A DNA stretch of 64,000 bases from Nakaseomyces glabratus (GCF_010111755.1 NC_088961.1:124001-188000); one strand, 5' to 3'; shown: positions 19,345-29,693, numbered from the stretch's first letter. Translations and numbers: made by a program. Notes: generated from the sequence alone by a model not told the origin.

Positions 19345-20851
19345 ATGGATCCACACAACCCAATTGGTATGTTACTTTACTTCTGTGGCTTTTTGGGTGC
19401 TTTCCTGCTGCTGGGATCGGCTCTTTGGGCTAGCTGATAATTAGATGGCAGGGTATACCATAATGCGGAGCTTTTGTTTTTTACTTTAATATTCCTATTA
19501 TGTGACTCTAGCCTTATTCAATTGCCGAATTTTGATTTACTAACAAGTTGTGAATTATTGGTTTCTCTTATGCAGAATTGAAATATGCAGACCACTTTGG
19601 CCCTCTTTTACATTACTAGATAAAGGCATTGGTCAATATTTGCATAGCGTTTCAGTGTTATGAACGGGGAAACCGAATAAACCATACTACTAAATAGTTC
19701 TGGACCAAGGTACTGGTTTTGTTAAGATTGGTAGAGCTGGGGAGAATTTCCCAGACTACACATTCCCCTCCATTGTGGGTCGTCCTATCCTGAGAGCGGA
19801 AGAGCGTGCTACAATTAACAAGCCATTGAAGGACATAATGATTGGTGACGAGGCCAGCGATGTGCGTTCCTATCTGCAAATCTCTTACCCTATGGAAAAT
19901 GGTATTATTAAGAATTGGACTGACATGGAATTATTATGGGATTATGCCTTCTTCAACCAAATGCAACTTCCAACAACTTCAGGAGGTAAGATCTTGCTTA
20001 CAGAACCACCAATGAATCCAGTGAAAAATAGAGAGCAAATGTGTGAAGTTATGTTTGAGAAGTATGACTTTGGTGGTGTTTATGTTGCAATCCAAGCCGT
20101 ACTAGCCCTATACGCCCAAGGTCTATCTTCTGGTGTGGTGGTGGACTCTGGTGACGGTGTTACTCATATTGTCCCAGTGTATGAATCTGTGGTGTTAAAC
20201 CATTTGACAAGAAGGCTGGATGTGGCAGGTAGAGACGTCACTAGACACCTGATTGATCTACTATCACGTCGTGGTTATGCATTCAATAGAAGTGCTGATT
20301 TCGAAACTGTTCGTCAAATAAAAGAGAAGTTATGTTATGTTTCATATGATTTGGATCTCGATACAAAGTTAGCAAGAGAGACTACAACACTTGTGGAAAA
20401 CTATGAACTACCTGACGGTAGAATAATTAAAGTTGGTCAAGAACGTTTCGAAGCTCCAGAATGTTTATTCCAACCAAACTTGGTAGATGTTGAACAAGCT
20501 GGTATTGGGGAGCTTTTATTTAACACAATTCAATCGGCTGATGTGGATGTGAGAAGTTCACTGTACAAGGCAATTGTCCTATCTGGTGGTTCAAGTATGT
20601 ACCCAGGTTTGCCATCCAGGTTAGAGAAGGAACTAAAACAATTATGGTTCACTAGAGTATTGAATAATGATCCAACAAGATTAGACAAGTTCAAGGTAAG
20701 AATTGAAGATCCTCCAAGAAGAAGACATATGGTGTTTATTGGTGGTGCTGTCCTTGCCAGTATCATGGCTGATAAAGACCACATGTGGTTAACTAAGCAA
20801 GAATGGAGAGAAAGCGGGGCAGCCGCAATGAGCAAATTCGGTCCTCGATAG
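19345..20851 (+). CDS. ARP2: Actin-related protein Arp2 (Arp2/3 complex), one intron
   Basis: The CDS joins exon 1 (19345-19366, MDPHNPI plus one base) to exon 2 (19698-20851), giving 391 residues, exactly the S. cerevisiae length. The split codon makes Val, restoring [19 protein letters not shown]. Arp2 is an ATP-binding subunit of the Arp2/3 complex that nucleates branched actin at endocytic patches. Visible actin-fold motifs are the phosphate-1 loop [21 protein letters not shown] and [11 protein letters not shown]. cerevisiae ARP2 (YDL029W) has its intron at the same codon. MPS1 converges on it from the right. The start is the conserved MDPHNPI. Confidence 0.95.
19367..19697 (+). other. 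Spliceosomal intron of ARP2 (331 nt)
   Basis: The 5' splice site is a consensus GTATGT at 19367-19372. The 3' end is fixed by protein conservation at TAG 19695-19697. A branch-like TACTAAA (688-694 of the 19 kb block) abuts that TAG directly. A perfect TACTAAC lies at 19538-19544, about 150 bases upstream, with several intervening AG dinucleotides (for example TATGCAG near 19575). Which one is the true branch site cannot be settled by reading. Confidence 0.85.
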
Positions 20852-21034
20852 ACATGGACACTATTCTAATGAACTAAATATTAATCTATTAGCTTAGTAA
20901 TGCATGTATAAAAAATTAAAAATACTATAGTTGTGGTGTACCACTTTTTAAATATATATTGAAAGATCATCGGATATGCTGGGTCGTTCCATGTTCATTT
21001 AATTATGCTGGAATTTTAAAGTTACAATTTTTTA

Positions 21035-23359
21035 TCAATGCATTCTAAAATCAGCTAGTCTTGCGAGAACGCTATCAGTAAGCGCCTCTAACCTTGATGG
21101 AGAGACATCACCTTCTCTAGCACCATAAGATACTGCAGTAGTTATCAAATTCTTGATGAAATCTTGCGATACCATCAATGGGTTTAAAAATGGTGAGTCG
21201 AGAATCTGCAATGCAGACCATCTTTCTTCAGGGTTTCTCATTAGGCAGTATTGCATCAGCTCTAAAGCCAAGCTCGGGATTACAGTTTTATCGGGGAGAA
21301 CTTCTTTATATTCAATTTTGACATTTGGATCCATTATGGAGAGTAGTCTCTCCTGTCCCTGATATTTGGCGTATGGTGGTTTACCATAGATCATTTGATA
21401 TATAATACATCCGCACGACCAAATATCTGCAGGTTTACCAATTTTCCATTTATTTGTCTTTTGATCATATTTGCCGTCATTGTCTGCAGTATAGTTGTTA
21501 GCAACAAGCGCCTCTGGTGCCATATAGTTTGGTGTACCAATTTGCATATCTCTGTAAATGTTAACAGTGTGGTCTGGAACAGCGTTGGCAATACCAAAAT
21601 CAATAATTTTTAATATACCCTTAACAAAAACAAAATTTGCCGGTTTTAGATCCGAATGCACAATGCCTGCATCGTGCACTACTTTTACACAAGTGACCAT
21701 TTCTCTTGCATGATATCTTATAAACTCCATGTCAAATGGTTGATTGGCCCTTTGATGGAGCACTTGAGAGAGGTCATAATCACCACACTCCATCAAGAGA
21801 TATAAAACACCGGAACCCATCTCGAAATCATATAATTGAACAACTCTATTCTGGTTCTGTAATTGTTTCAATAAGCTGATCTCACCTTTAAAACCTTCTA
21901 CACTGGATTCATCAAATTCATCAAAGGATACCTTTTTCAAAGCGTAAACCCTATTCTTGAGACCTCGTACCTTATATACGTTAGATGAACCACCCCGTCC
22001 TAAAAGTTCGACACGTTCATATTCGGTACCATTTACACTGACCACATTTTTGCGGCTAGGGGGACGTGTAGAAGTTGGTGGTTCGACAATTTCAACTCTT
22101 TTTATACCTCGATATTTTTTCTTGTCCAATATCCCATCGAATTCGCTATCTTTTAATGCTATTTTTTGTCTTTTATAGTCAATAGCACCATCCCTTACAT
22201 TTGAGTTAACATCTATATTTTGTAAAGCTTCTCTCTGTGTATGTCTATATGAATCAGCATTGCTTAAACTCTTTTTAAGTGTAGGTTTCTCGAGTTCTAT
22301 ATTTGCTGATTCGACAAATTGAGTCGATACTGGATGTGAGTGTGAGTTACTTAAATATGAGCTGCTATGGTTGTTTGTTGAATGTCCTCTTCCATTAAAA
22401 TCCTCAATCTCAGTGTTATGAATTAGGTTATTCTCCTTGCCGGATTCGATGCTAGGAAAAGAGTTAGAGTAGTGTTTCAGGTCGTAATTTAAAGATTGCT
22501 TCATATTCACATTTTTTAAGGCTTTTTTTCTGTTTTCCTCTTTCTGCTTTTCAAAATATGCCTTTGAAATTTTAGAAAGTTCACTAGTGGGCAAGTTATG
22601 CATCTTCATATATTGAATGGGATTGCATTCATGAATATTTATGTCGGAGTAATCATTCTGTTGTGTTGCTCCTATTTTTCCATTATCCTTCGTATTATTG
22701 TGCTCTTCTCCAGATGTATATATGTCTTGTTTAGTCTGATGAAAATCCACATATGCATTGTTGGTATCAAAGCTAGAGTTCACTTTGCTAGTTTCATTCA
22801 TCTTGTTATCTATTGAATTATTATCATTTATAGCCAAGGCTGGCGATGTTAAGTTCCTTAGAGCTGGTCCCAGTTTTGTAGTTCTATTTGTAGCATGCAA
22901 AAATCGTCTTGTCCTTCTTTCACTATATCTGGTAGTAAGTTCTTGCTTCAAAGTATCCTGTTTTGATTTGAGTTTTATAAAACTCTTACTTGAATCCGAA
23001 TAATCCTGCGAGCTGATATCATATGTTGTGGCACTTGGTTGCGCAGAAGCTTGAGATTGCACAAACATTGTTGATGGAGACGTGTCCTCAAAGTATAATG
23101 GGCTACTTGCACTATGCGTAACTCTAGTGGACTGGTTTATATCAGTATTCAGTTGCTGACTGTGAGACTCGTGTATTCGTGTCTCTTCAGATATCAGTTT
23201 CTTATCTGACCGGTTGGGATTGATATTCTCTATTGCATCAGATATAAGTTCTGAACCAAAATTACTCAGTTTAGGTGGGTTCCCGATCTCTCCATCATCA
23301 GAATCTTGACTTGAGATGCGCCATATTTGATCTGATTCACTGTGATATGGATTCCCCAT
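21035..23359 (-). CDS. MPS1: Dual-specificity spindle-checkpoint kinase Mps1
   Basis: 774 residues from the ATG at 23359 (MGNPYHSESDQIW); an in-frame TTG 27 bases further up is rejected. S. cerevisiae Mps1 has about 764. The kinase acts in spindle-pole-body duplication and at kinetochores in the spindle checkpoint. The long N-terminal half is Ser/Asn-rich and disordered. The kinase domain spans about 445-725: GRGGSSNVY near 453, VYALKK, the Mps1-type HSDLKPAN (not HRD) near 569, DFGIAN and GTPNYMAPE. The family's insert with TDNDGKYDQKTNKWKIG follows. It is convergent with ARP2, as YDL028C/YDL029W are. Confidence 0.96.
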   Translation of the reverse strand: MGNPYHSESDQIWRISSQDSDDGEIGNPPKLSNFGSELISDAIENINPNRSDKKLISEETRIHESHSQQLNTDINQSTRVTHSASSPLYFEDTSPSTMFVQSQASAQPSATTYDISSQDYSDSSKSFIKLKSKQDTLKQELTTRYSERRTRRFLHATNRTTKLGPALRNLTSPALAINDNNSIDNKMNETSKVNSSFDTNNAYVDFHQTKQDIYTSGEEHNNTKDNGKIGATQQNDYSDINIHECNPIQYMKMHNLPTSELSKISKAYFEKQKEENRKKALKNVNMKQSLNYDLKHYSNSFPSIESGKENNLIHNTEIEDFNGRGHSTNNHSSSYLSNSHSHPVSTQFVESANIELEKPTLKKSLSNADSYRHTQREALQNIDVNSNVRDGAIDYKRQKIALKDSEFDGILDKKKYRGIKRVEIVEPPTSTRPPSRKNVVSVNGTEYERVELLGRGGSSNVYKVRGLKNRVYALKKVSFDEFDESSVEGFKGEISLLKQLQNQNRVVQLYDFEMGSGVLYLLMECGDYDLSQVLHQRANQPFDMEFIRYHAREMVTCVKVVHDAGIVHSDLKPANFVFVKGILKIIDFGIANAVPDHTVNIYRDMQIGTPNYMAPEALVANNYTADNDGKYDQKTNKWKIGKPADIWSCGCIIYQMIYGKPPYAKYQGQERLLSIMDPNVKIEYKEVLPDKTVIPSLALELMQYCLMRNPEERWSALQILDSPFLNPLMVSQDFIKNLITTAVSYGAREGDVSPSRLEALTDSVLARLADFRMH

Positions 23360-23869
23360 ATTTTTTGCCTCAACTCGCCTCTCCAACTGGTTCTCTTTAT
23401 AATTTATCGTTGTAATAAAAACTCTTCTTGAAATTGAGTATGTGTCTAGATAGCTTCAGTGGTAATTGCAAAATATATATTGCTCCCAGTACCCTGTCAC
23501 AATAACAACGTTCTGACTTTCTGGTAAAGAAGACAATAATAGTAGAAAATTTTATCAGAGTGCGTGTTATCTATACTAGCTATTGCATAAAACCAAGGAT
23601 AACTTGGTTGAAACTACTAGTCTGGTCTAATAACTCTAACCATTTAGTTGATAATAAGTCCGAATTCTATTATTGTTTACAAAGTCGCAATTTTGGGATT
23701 TTATGGTCTTGAAATTTAATATCATTAAGGACGTTATTTAAAGTATGCGATGAGCTGTATAGAGCTTATAGTATTGTCTAGTTCTTCGACAATAGTGTAG
23801 TATTTACTGCTATGTTATTAATGAGTTATTGGGAATATATATTTTGTTAGTTATCATGGTTTGTTAAGT
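23360..23869. other. Intergenic, MPS1 promoter / MRX9 3' region
   Basis: AT-rich spacer between tandem minus-strand genes. No ORF, RNA gene or clear element beyond AT tracts is seen. Confidence 0.55.
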
Positions 23870-25081
23870 CTATTTGGATTTGTTGTTGATGACAAATTCA
23901 CGGCTGGAGGATGATGGATCCTCGTTGAACGAGCCGAGGGAACCTGCATCAGCGATTATGTACTGGGTTGGGAGCCATGAGTCTAGTGGTACGATTGAGA
24001 TAAGGAATTGCGTGGAAGATTTAATTTCCTGGAGATCTACGCCAGCTTTTGCAGCCTCGAGAAGAATTTGTGTGTTTAGAAGCCCTCTTGCAGTATCCCC
24101 TTTATAGACAAAATATACATTTGCAACCTTATTGCCGAGATTTAACTCGACAGGAATAGGCATGGCAACTTTGATATTCCTATGCTGTCTGCGTCTCATG
24201 TAAAGACTCAAGGACAAAAGCCCAATATCTTGATCGTGAGGAAGTTTCTTTGTGTAGCTCTTGAAAGTGTGGTGGGGCAACAGTAGTTCATATTCTGATA
24301 GCTTGTGGCCTTGCGGGACAAAAACATTGGCAATATTATTGTCGTTGTTAGCAAATGATTCTTTAATCCTCTGTTGCAACTGGTTGATCAACGTCTCTCC
24401 CCTGCTGGACAGCTGTTTCGTGGTCTTGTTTGAGAAATTAGTTAACATCGGTAACCCTTGTTCTATTAGTCTATATTTCAGTGACATCAATTGATTATTC
24501 TTCATATTAATCTGCGAATCTTGTAAAACCTCTGCCATCTTCTTATACAGCTGATGTGTCTTCCATCTTCTAAATTGAAAGAATACTATCATACCTATCA
24601 AGAATGGGAATCCAAAAGTGAATAGGAATGGTAGGATTGTGAATAAAAGCACAAACCCACCTATTGTAGATAATATAACCACAGGCGTCGGTATTGAATA
24701 GTACTTCATCTTATTATGATTGTCTTTATCCCCCTTCGAAAAGATGAACTTGATTGACTTCTTGCTTGTAGTATAAAACCCTCTCTTTAGCACTTTGTTT
24801 AATGTTCTTGGTTGGCATGGTGGAATAGTAAGTAATTGGTTACTCGATCTTAGTGCAGGCAGTGATTGAGTACTCCTTGTCACACTTGTCAAGGATAATA
24901 GTTGTACAATTTTGGCATTTCTATTAGGAAGTCCCTTCAAAATAAGACTGCTTGCCCTTAATGGGTTTCTTGTAGCAATCCCACTAAATCGTGATAGCAT
25001 GTTTTTGTATGCAATATGAAATTTACTAGTAGCAGAGGTGTTATTTCGTTGAGCAATTACTGAGACAGTGTTGATCAACAT
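23870..25081 (-). CDS. MRX9: Mitochondrial inner-membrane protein Mrx9 (YDL027C family), function unknown
   Basis: 403 residues, against about 420 for S. cerevisiae YDL027C, which was reported with the mitochondrial expressome (MIOREX). The N-terminus has scattered Arg and Ser and few acidic residues, as expected for a presequence. Near residues 130-170 a strongly hydrophobic double segment (VVILSTIGGFVLLFTILP and FLFTFGFPFLIGMIVFFQF) probably forms a membrane hairpin, followed by a basic RRWKTHQLYKK. The C-terminal part is soluble, without a catalytic motif I can name. Identification rests on topology, length and position between MPS1 and the RTK1-like kinase. The start is the ATG at 25081. 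Confidence 0.85.
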   Translation of the reverse strand: MLINTVSVIAQRNNTSATSKFHIAYKNMLSRFSGIATRNPLRASSLILKGLPNRNAKIVQLLSLTSVTRSTQSLPALRSSNQLLTIPPCQPRTLNKVLKRGFYTTSKKSIKFIFSKGDKDNHNKMKYYSIPTPVVILSTIGGFVLLFTILPFLFTFGFPFLIGMIVFFQFRRWKTHQLYKKMAEVLQDSQINMKNNQLMSLKYRLIEQGLPMLTNFSNKTTKQLSSRGETLINQLQQRIKESFANNDNNIANVFVPQGHKLSEYELLLPHHTFKSYTKKLPHDQDIGLLSLSLYMRRRQHRNIKVAMPIPVELNLGNKVANVYFVYKGDTARGLLNTQILLEAAKAGVDLQEIKSSTQFLISIVPLDSWLPTQYIIADAGSLGSFNEDPSSSSREFVINNKSK

Positions 25082-25507
25082 ATATGTACGTCTATTCCTT
25101 TTATTTCTAATGGCTTCCTGTCAGTAACCCCATCTGCCAATAGCAGAAAGGGAATCCGTCAGTGAAGTCCGAAAAGTGGTTTCCAAGATGATAATACAAG
25201 CATAGTTAGCAGCTTGTTCGTACCAACTGGATAAAAGTCTATGCGTTTCTAATTCTGGAGATAATGCTATGGAATTGTGAATATTTATTTTATTATTAGG
25301 TTATGTATGTACTCGATCAATTAATGTGCTTTGAGTCATGACAAAATAGTCCAAAGAGCCAGAACACACTTGGTGAGTATGTAAGGCCATTGGAATGCAT
25401 TGTATTTTTGGTGTCTATTTACTTGTTACCTGAATGATGCTTCTCAGAGCATAAATGCCTGCTGTTTGTTTCCTCTGTTACAGGTCACAGGATATTCTTA
25501 ATAATCA
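25082..25507. other. Intergenic, MRX9 promoter / kinase 3' region
   Basis: No ORF or element that I can support. Confidence 0.5.
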
Positions 25508-26956
25508 TCATGTATTAGAGACTTTTAATTCAGTCTCCAAGTGGTGTATGTGTGTCTTAGGTTTGTACAGTAATTCGCCCTTTGAGTCTGCTATGCATAC
25601 TTCTATGCTTTGAAACCATTCATGTTTCATGACTTGCTCTAAATAATAACGATCTTTTACTTCTAACTCGAGCATCTTGCCAATCAGGTCTCTTGAATAT
25701 GAAGGTAATTGTCGTAAAACCTTCATGGGGCCCTTGCTGAAATCGTTCTCATCATCTGGATCTTCACAGAACAATCTAAATGAGTTGAACTGCTTTCTTG
25801 GTGCCTTCCATGGGAATCTTTTCAAGGTCATGCAGTAATAAATAATCGCTAAGGACCAAACATCTGCTAGCCTAGGGTCATAATGATTCATCTCAAGCAG
25901 TTCTGGCGAAAGGTATGGATCAGAGCCCACTATGCCTGTTGCTTTAACTATGTTTCGCTCATATGGGTATTGAAATATAACAGCACTGCCAAAATCTATC
26001 AATTTTAATATGCCATCATTGGTGACCACGCAATTGTCAAGTTTTAAGTCCCTATGTGCGATGCCCATAGCATGCAAGTAATTTACGCCATGGCATAGCT
26101 GCTTGAAGTAGCAGGATATCTCATCCGGGGACATTGTGTTGGTCATTACCAGGTCGAAGAAGTCGTAAGGAGCATATTCCATTACCATCAGCAAGCTGTT
26201 GCCCTCCCGTATTATGTCGAATGTCTCTATAACGTTGGCATGGTGTAATGTGGAGCCCATGCAGAACTCTGCGGTGATCTTCTTGCAGTATTTCTCTATC
26301 TGCTCCTGTGTTGAGTTAGGCGAAGTTCTAAACATCTTTACGGCGTACTGCTGCCCATTGCTCTTCTTAACTATCGAGACTGAGCCCGATGCGCCTTCGC
26401 CGATCTTCTTTCCTGGGATGCCATACTTGTGAATCAGCTCCATGGGCGTATCCACGTAGTCCGTCAGCACAGTTTGTTTATATGTCACGGGGGTAACCAT
26501 CGAGGAGCTTGCGTTGTAAGAGTCATCGGTGCTGGAGCTATTCGAGGAGCTATTGAACTTCTTCAGGAACCTTTTCAAGGGCGGTTGTTTCTTCTTTTCC
26601 TGTGGTTCATGCACAGTTGGGATGTCGGGCCATGTCTCCGGCAGTTTCCTATGCATCAGTGCTTCTACTGGGTGTAACATCTCGAGCTGAGATGCCGATG
26701 AGGTGTGTCTCTGTGACAGCTGTCTTGTGGTATAGTTCAGAGGACTATGTAAGTTATGTGGGAAGGGCCTATGTTCGCTCGATACTGGCGTGGACGTGGT
26801 CGGGTTCAGATGTATGCTGGAGCTCTTCGGTGCGATGCTGGGTATCTCATCAGAGGATCGAAAGAACAGTTTCCTCAGCGATGACTTCCTCCCACTGAGA
26901 GAAGAGCTAGAAGACGACCCTGGCAGCCTGTCCGTGCCGTTTATAAAAGAAACCAT
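25508..26956 (-). CDS. RTK1: Ser/Thr protein kinase of the Npr1/Hal5 fungal family, Rtk1-like
   Basis: 482 residues from the ATG at 26956 (MVSFINGTDRL); an in-frame TTG 48 bases upstream is rejected. It is shorter than S. cerevisiae Rtk1 (about 620), mainly in the disordered Ser-rich N-terminus. The kinase domain covers about 175-455: GEGASGSVS, YAVKMF, HRDLKLDN near 299, DFGSAV, and the family hallmark GIVGSDPYLSPEL. DVWSLAIIYYCM and the short C-terminal tail complete it. This set is typical of the fungal Npr1/Hal5/Hrk1 group that regulates nutrient transporters. The RTK1 name rests on its place between YDL027C and GPD1. Substrates are unknown. Confidence 0.82.
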   Translation of the reverse strand: MVSFINGTDRLPGSSSSSSLSGRKSSLRKLFFRSSDEIPSIAPKSSSIHLNPTTSTPVSSEHRPFPHNLHSPLNYTTRQLSQRHTSSASQLEMLHPVEALMHRKLPETWPDIPTVHEPQEKKKQPPLKRFLKKFNSSSNSSSTDDSYNASSSMVTPVTYKQTVLTDYVDTPMELIHKYGIPGKKIGEGASGSVSIVKKSNGQQYAVKMFRTSPNSTQEQIEKYCKKITAEFCMGSTLHHANVIETFDIIREGNSLLMVMEYAPYDFFDLVMTNTMSPDEISCYFKQLCHGVNYLHAMGIAHRDLKLDNCVVTNDGILKLIDFGSAVIFQYPYERNIVKATGIVGSDPYLSPELLEMNHYDPRLADVWSLAIIYYCMTLKRFPWKAPRKQFNSFRLFCEDPDDENDFSKGPMKVLRQLPSYSRDLIGKMLELEVKDRYYLEQVMKHEWFQSIEVCIADSKGELLYKPKTHIHHLETELKVSNT

Positions 26957-27226
26957 GTCTGGTCCATATATATACTGTCCTACTTTTGCCTTCTTTTGCA
27001 GCAAGAGCCCACTTTTGTAACACGATTACTCATAATCCTACTCTAATAAAGAAACCCCATACACAGTTGAAGGGAGGAAGAAGTCTCGAGTTTGTGGGAG
27101 AAGTCATTTTAAAGACCAGGATCACATGCAAGTACTTATACTCTTCGAGCCCTGGTTGCAAGTTGCAACGTTTGTAACAACTCATTGCGAAAGGGCATAA
27201 TGCAACGGGAAGTATATGTGCGATCG

Positions 27227-27306
27227 GTATCGACCACGACGTACTGATCACGGCCACAGTGTTAGACCACGAATACATCGACCTCAATCGTATCGACCAC
27301 GAATGT
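27227..27306 (+). repeat. Degenerate direct repeats (TCGACCACGA type)
   Basis: GTATCGACCACGA at 27228-27240 recurs as GTATCGACCACGA at 27291-27303. Intermediate variants GTTAGACCACGA and ACATCGACC lie between them. The block sits about 520-600 bases before the GPD start. Confidence 0.6.
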
Positions 27307-27530
27307 GTCGACAACGATATATATCGCAATTTGCGAGAACTAAAACCGGAATTGCAGGCCCTCTGGATGCCCTGCCATCTTAAAGTGGAATTCCAAGTTC
27401 GTCACACGACGAGTTATCACTGACTTTTGTTTTATCACTGCCTTGCCCACAGGATCATGCGACGGATTCTTATTGGAACAGCCATCACTGCTCTCTTATC
27501 AGCACATTCTGCACTGCACAGTCTCTAGCA

Positions 27531-27577
27531 TTGCTATTTGCATTGCCATTTTGCACTGCCATCTTTGCACTGCCCAG
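27531..27577 (+). repeat. Degenerate tandem repeat, 13-14 nt unit
   Basis: Three consecutive units run TTGCATTGCCATT (27538), TTGCACTGCCATCT (27551) and TTGCACTGCCCAG (27565), with a partial unit before them. The array lies about 250-290 bases upstream of the GPD start codon. Confidence 0.6.
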
Positions 27578-27825
27578 TTACAACTAGCAGTTAGTTGCAA
27601 CTGGAACTTGCATCATCTCTTCGGGGATTAGTCAGTTCCGGTTTACAAGTGTGGGGTCTTGGGAAGACCCTCTTTCACTAGTCTAGTGTCTTTGGCTGGT
27701 GTGAGGATATATATTAAGACTATTTACACTGATTCTTTCCTCGCACTTCAAATTCTTTGGTATTTTAGTTCTATTATTGAGGACAGACCCCATAAAAAAA
27801 AACATCGCTACACCTGTATAAAGAC

Positions 27826-29028
27826 ATGTCTAACTCCGCTGCTGGCAGGTTGAACCAGACCTCTCATATCTTGAATGAGTCTATAAAGAACGACGACATC
27901 TCGCTGCGCCGCTCTCAGCCATCCACCACGTCTTTGCAAGCCCTTGAGCACCCATTCAAGGTCACCGTGATTGGTTCCGGTAACTGGGGTACCACTATTG
28001 CCAAAGTTGTTGCTGAGAACACTGCTTTGAACCCACACCTGTTTGTGTCCCGTGTGGACATGTGGGTGTTCGAAGAGAAGATCGACGGCAAGAACCTGAC
28101 TGAGATTATCAATGAGCAGCACGAGAACGTCAAGTACTTGCCTGACATCAAGCTGCCTGAGAACCTGGTCGCTAACCCAAACCTGATCGACTCAGTGAAA
28201 GGTGCCGACATACTGATCTTCAACATCCCTCACCAGTTCTTGCCCCGTATTGTGTCAAACTTGAAGAACCACGTCGGGCCACACGTCAGAGCCATCTCTT
28301 GTCTGAAAGGTTTTGAAGTTGGCAAGAAAGGTGTACAGCTTTTGTCCTCTTATGTGACCGATGAGTTGGGAATACAGTGTGGTGCACTATCCGGTGCTAA
28401 CTTGGCCCCAGAAGTCGCAAAGGAGCACTGGTCTGAGACTACCGTTGCTTACCACATTCCAAAGGACTTCAGAGGTGAAGGAAAGGACGTTGACCACAAG
28501 TTGCTAAAGGCTCTGTTCCACAGACCATACTTCCATGTCAATGTTATCGAAGATGTTGCAGGTATCTCCATTGCAGGTGCTCTAAAGAACGTTGTTGCTC
28601 TGGGTTGTGGGTTTGTTGAGGGTCTAGGCTGGGGTAACAACGCTGCTGCCGCAATTCAAAGAGTCGGTCTAGGTGAAATCATCAAGTTCGGCCAAATGTT
28701 CTTCCCAGAATCCAGAGTTCAAACTTACTACCAAGAATCTGCAGGTGTCGCTGATCTAATTACCACTTGCTCCGGTGGTAGAAACGTCAGAGTTGCTAAG
28801 CATATGGCCAAGACCGGTAAGTCTGCTCTCGATGCCGAAAAGGAACTACTAAATGGCCAGTCCGCACAGGGTATCATTACTTGTAAAGAAGTCCACGAAT
28901 GGTTGGAGACTTGTGAGATGACTCATGAGTTCCCATTGTTCGAAGCAGTCTACCAAATTGTTTACAACAACGTCCCAATGAAGAACTTGCCAGATATGAT
29001 CGAAGAATTGGAATGCATCGCTGATTGA
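27826..29028 (+). CDS. GPD1: NAD-dependent glycerol-3-phosphate dehydrogenase (Gpd1/Gpd2)
   Basis: 400 residues, against about 391 for S. cerevisiae Gpd1. It reduces dihydroxyacetone phosphate to glycerol 3-phosphate with NADH, feeding osmotic glycerol synthesis and redox balance. The dinucleotide fold starts with VTVIGSGNWGTTIAK (GSGNWG at 50-55). SCLKGFE, GALSGAN, the catalytic-domain KDFRGEGKDVDHK and GLGWGNNAAAAIQRVGL are all intact. The N-terminus aligns with the PTS2 region of Gpd1 but its spacing is altered (see findings). Position matches YDL022W (GPD1). In C. glabrata nomenclature this locus is, as I recall, called GPD2. GPM2 follows, as in S. cerevisiae. Confidence 0.96.
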   Translation: MSNSAAGRLNQTSHILNESIKNDDISLRRSQPSTTSLQALEHPFKVTVIGSGNWGTTIAKVVAENTALNPHLFVSRVDMWVFEEKIDGKNLTEIINEQHENVKYLPDIKLPENLVANPNLIDSVKGADILIFNIPHQFLPRIVSNLKNHVGPHVRAISCLKGFEVGKKGVQLLSSYVTDELGIQCGALSGANLAPEVAKEHWSETTVAYHIPKDFRGEGKDVDHKLLKALFHRPYFHVNVIEDVAGISIAGALKNVVALGCGFVEGLGWGNNAAAAIQRVGLGEIIKFGQMFFPESRVQTYYQESAGVADLITTCSGGRNVRVAKHMAKTGKSALDAEKELLNGQSAQGIITCKEVHEWLETCEMTHEFPLFEAVYQIVYNNVPMKNLPDMIEELECIAD

Positions 29029-29693
29029 GATTTAAAAATATACTCAAAAAAAAATTTTTGTTATAACCCAGTTTTAACTCACTTTTATTATCTTTTATTA
29101 TTTCCCTCCATTAATAATTTTTTGAAGAATTGTTGCCCTATTCCTATGAAATTCTTTGCAATGTCCCAAATGCATTAAAATTAGAAGGCAAACCTAGTTT
29201 TGACTACGAATACACTTGAGGCTTGCAAATTACTATGGTAGTTTTCTACAGAAGCTTACAAAAGAGCAGCCATAGGTAGGAATGCCAGCAATCGCTCAAA
29301 AAAAATGATTTGTACTATATGTTTTTTTATTAAAAGGTTAGGAAACCCTCATTAATTTTAGTTTTAGTAAAACGTCTCTCTAACGTTCTGTCTTTCTGTC
29401 TAATGTCATAAACCCCATTATAGTCAGACTTTCACCATCTCCATATTCATCTCATGTAGAAGGTTCAGCAAGTGTATAAATTCACGTATAAGCCCAAATA
29501 TATTCTTACTCACTAATCGAAGCTCATCGCAAGTGGAATCCCAGAAAATTTCTGCAAAAAGTGACTGGAATCCCACTAAAACGGACGACAAACCGGGCAA
29601 ACAATGGGAAGGCAAAGGAATATAAGGACTTATAAGAAGAGTCATTTCTATTGATAGCCACTTCTACAACTGCTACAAGTGGAGCACGCAGCC
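29029..29693. other. Intergenic, GPD-GPM2
   Basis: A-tract-rich GPD 3' region followed by the GPM2 promoter. I see no additional gene. Confidence 0.55.

Larger units (their letters stand above)
26957..27825. other. Long divergent promoter, RTK1-like kinase / GPD
   Basis: 869 bases shared by two divergent genes; S. cerevisiae carries DIA3 here. Two clusters of degenerate short repeats are visible (27227-27306 and 27531-27577) and are listed separately. No convincing ORF is present. Confidence 0.6.

Noticed and set aside
19538..19544. Perfect TACTAAC in the ARP2 intron as the obvious branch site
   Set aside because: It is about 150 nt from the acceptor fixed by protein conservation, with several AGs between. 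Kept as an alternative, not asserted.
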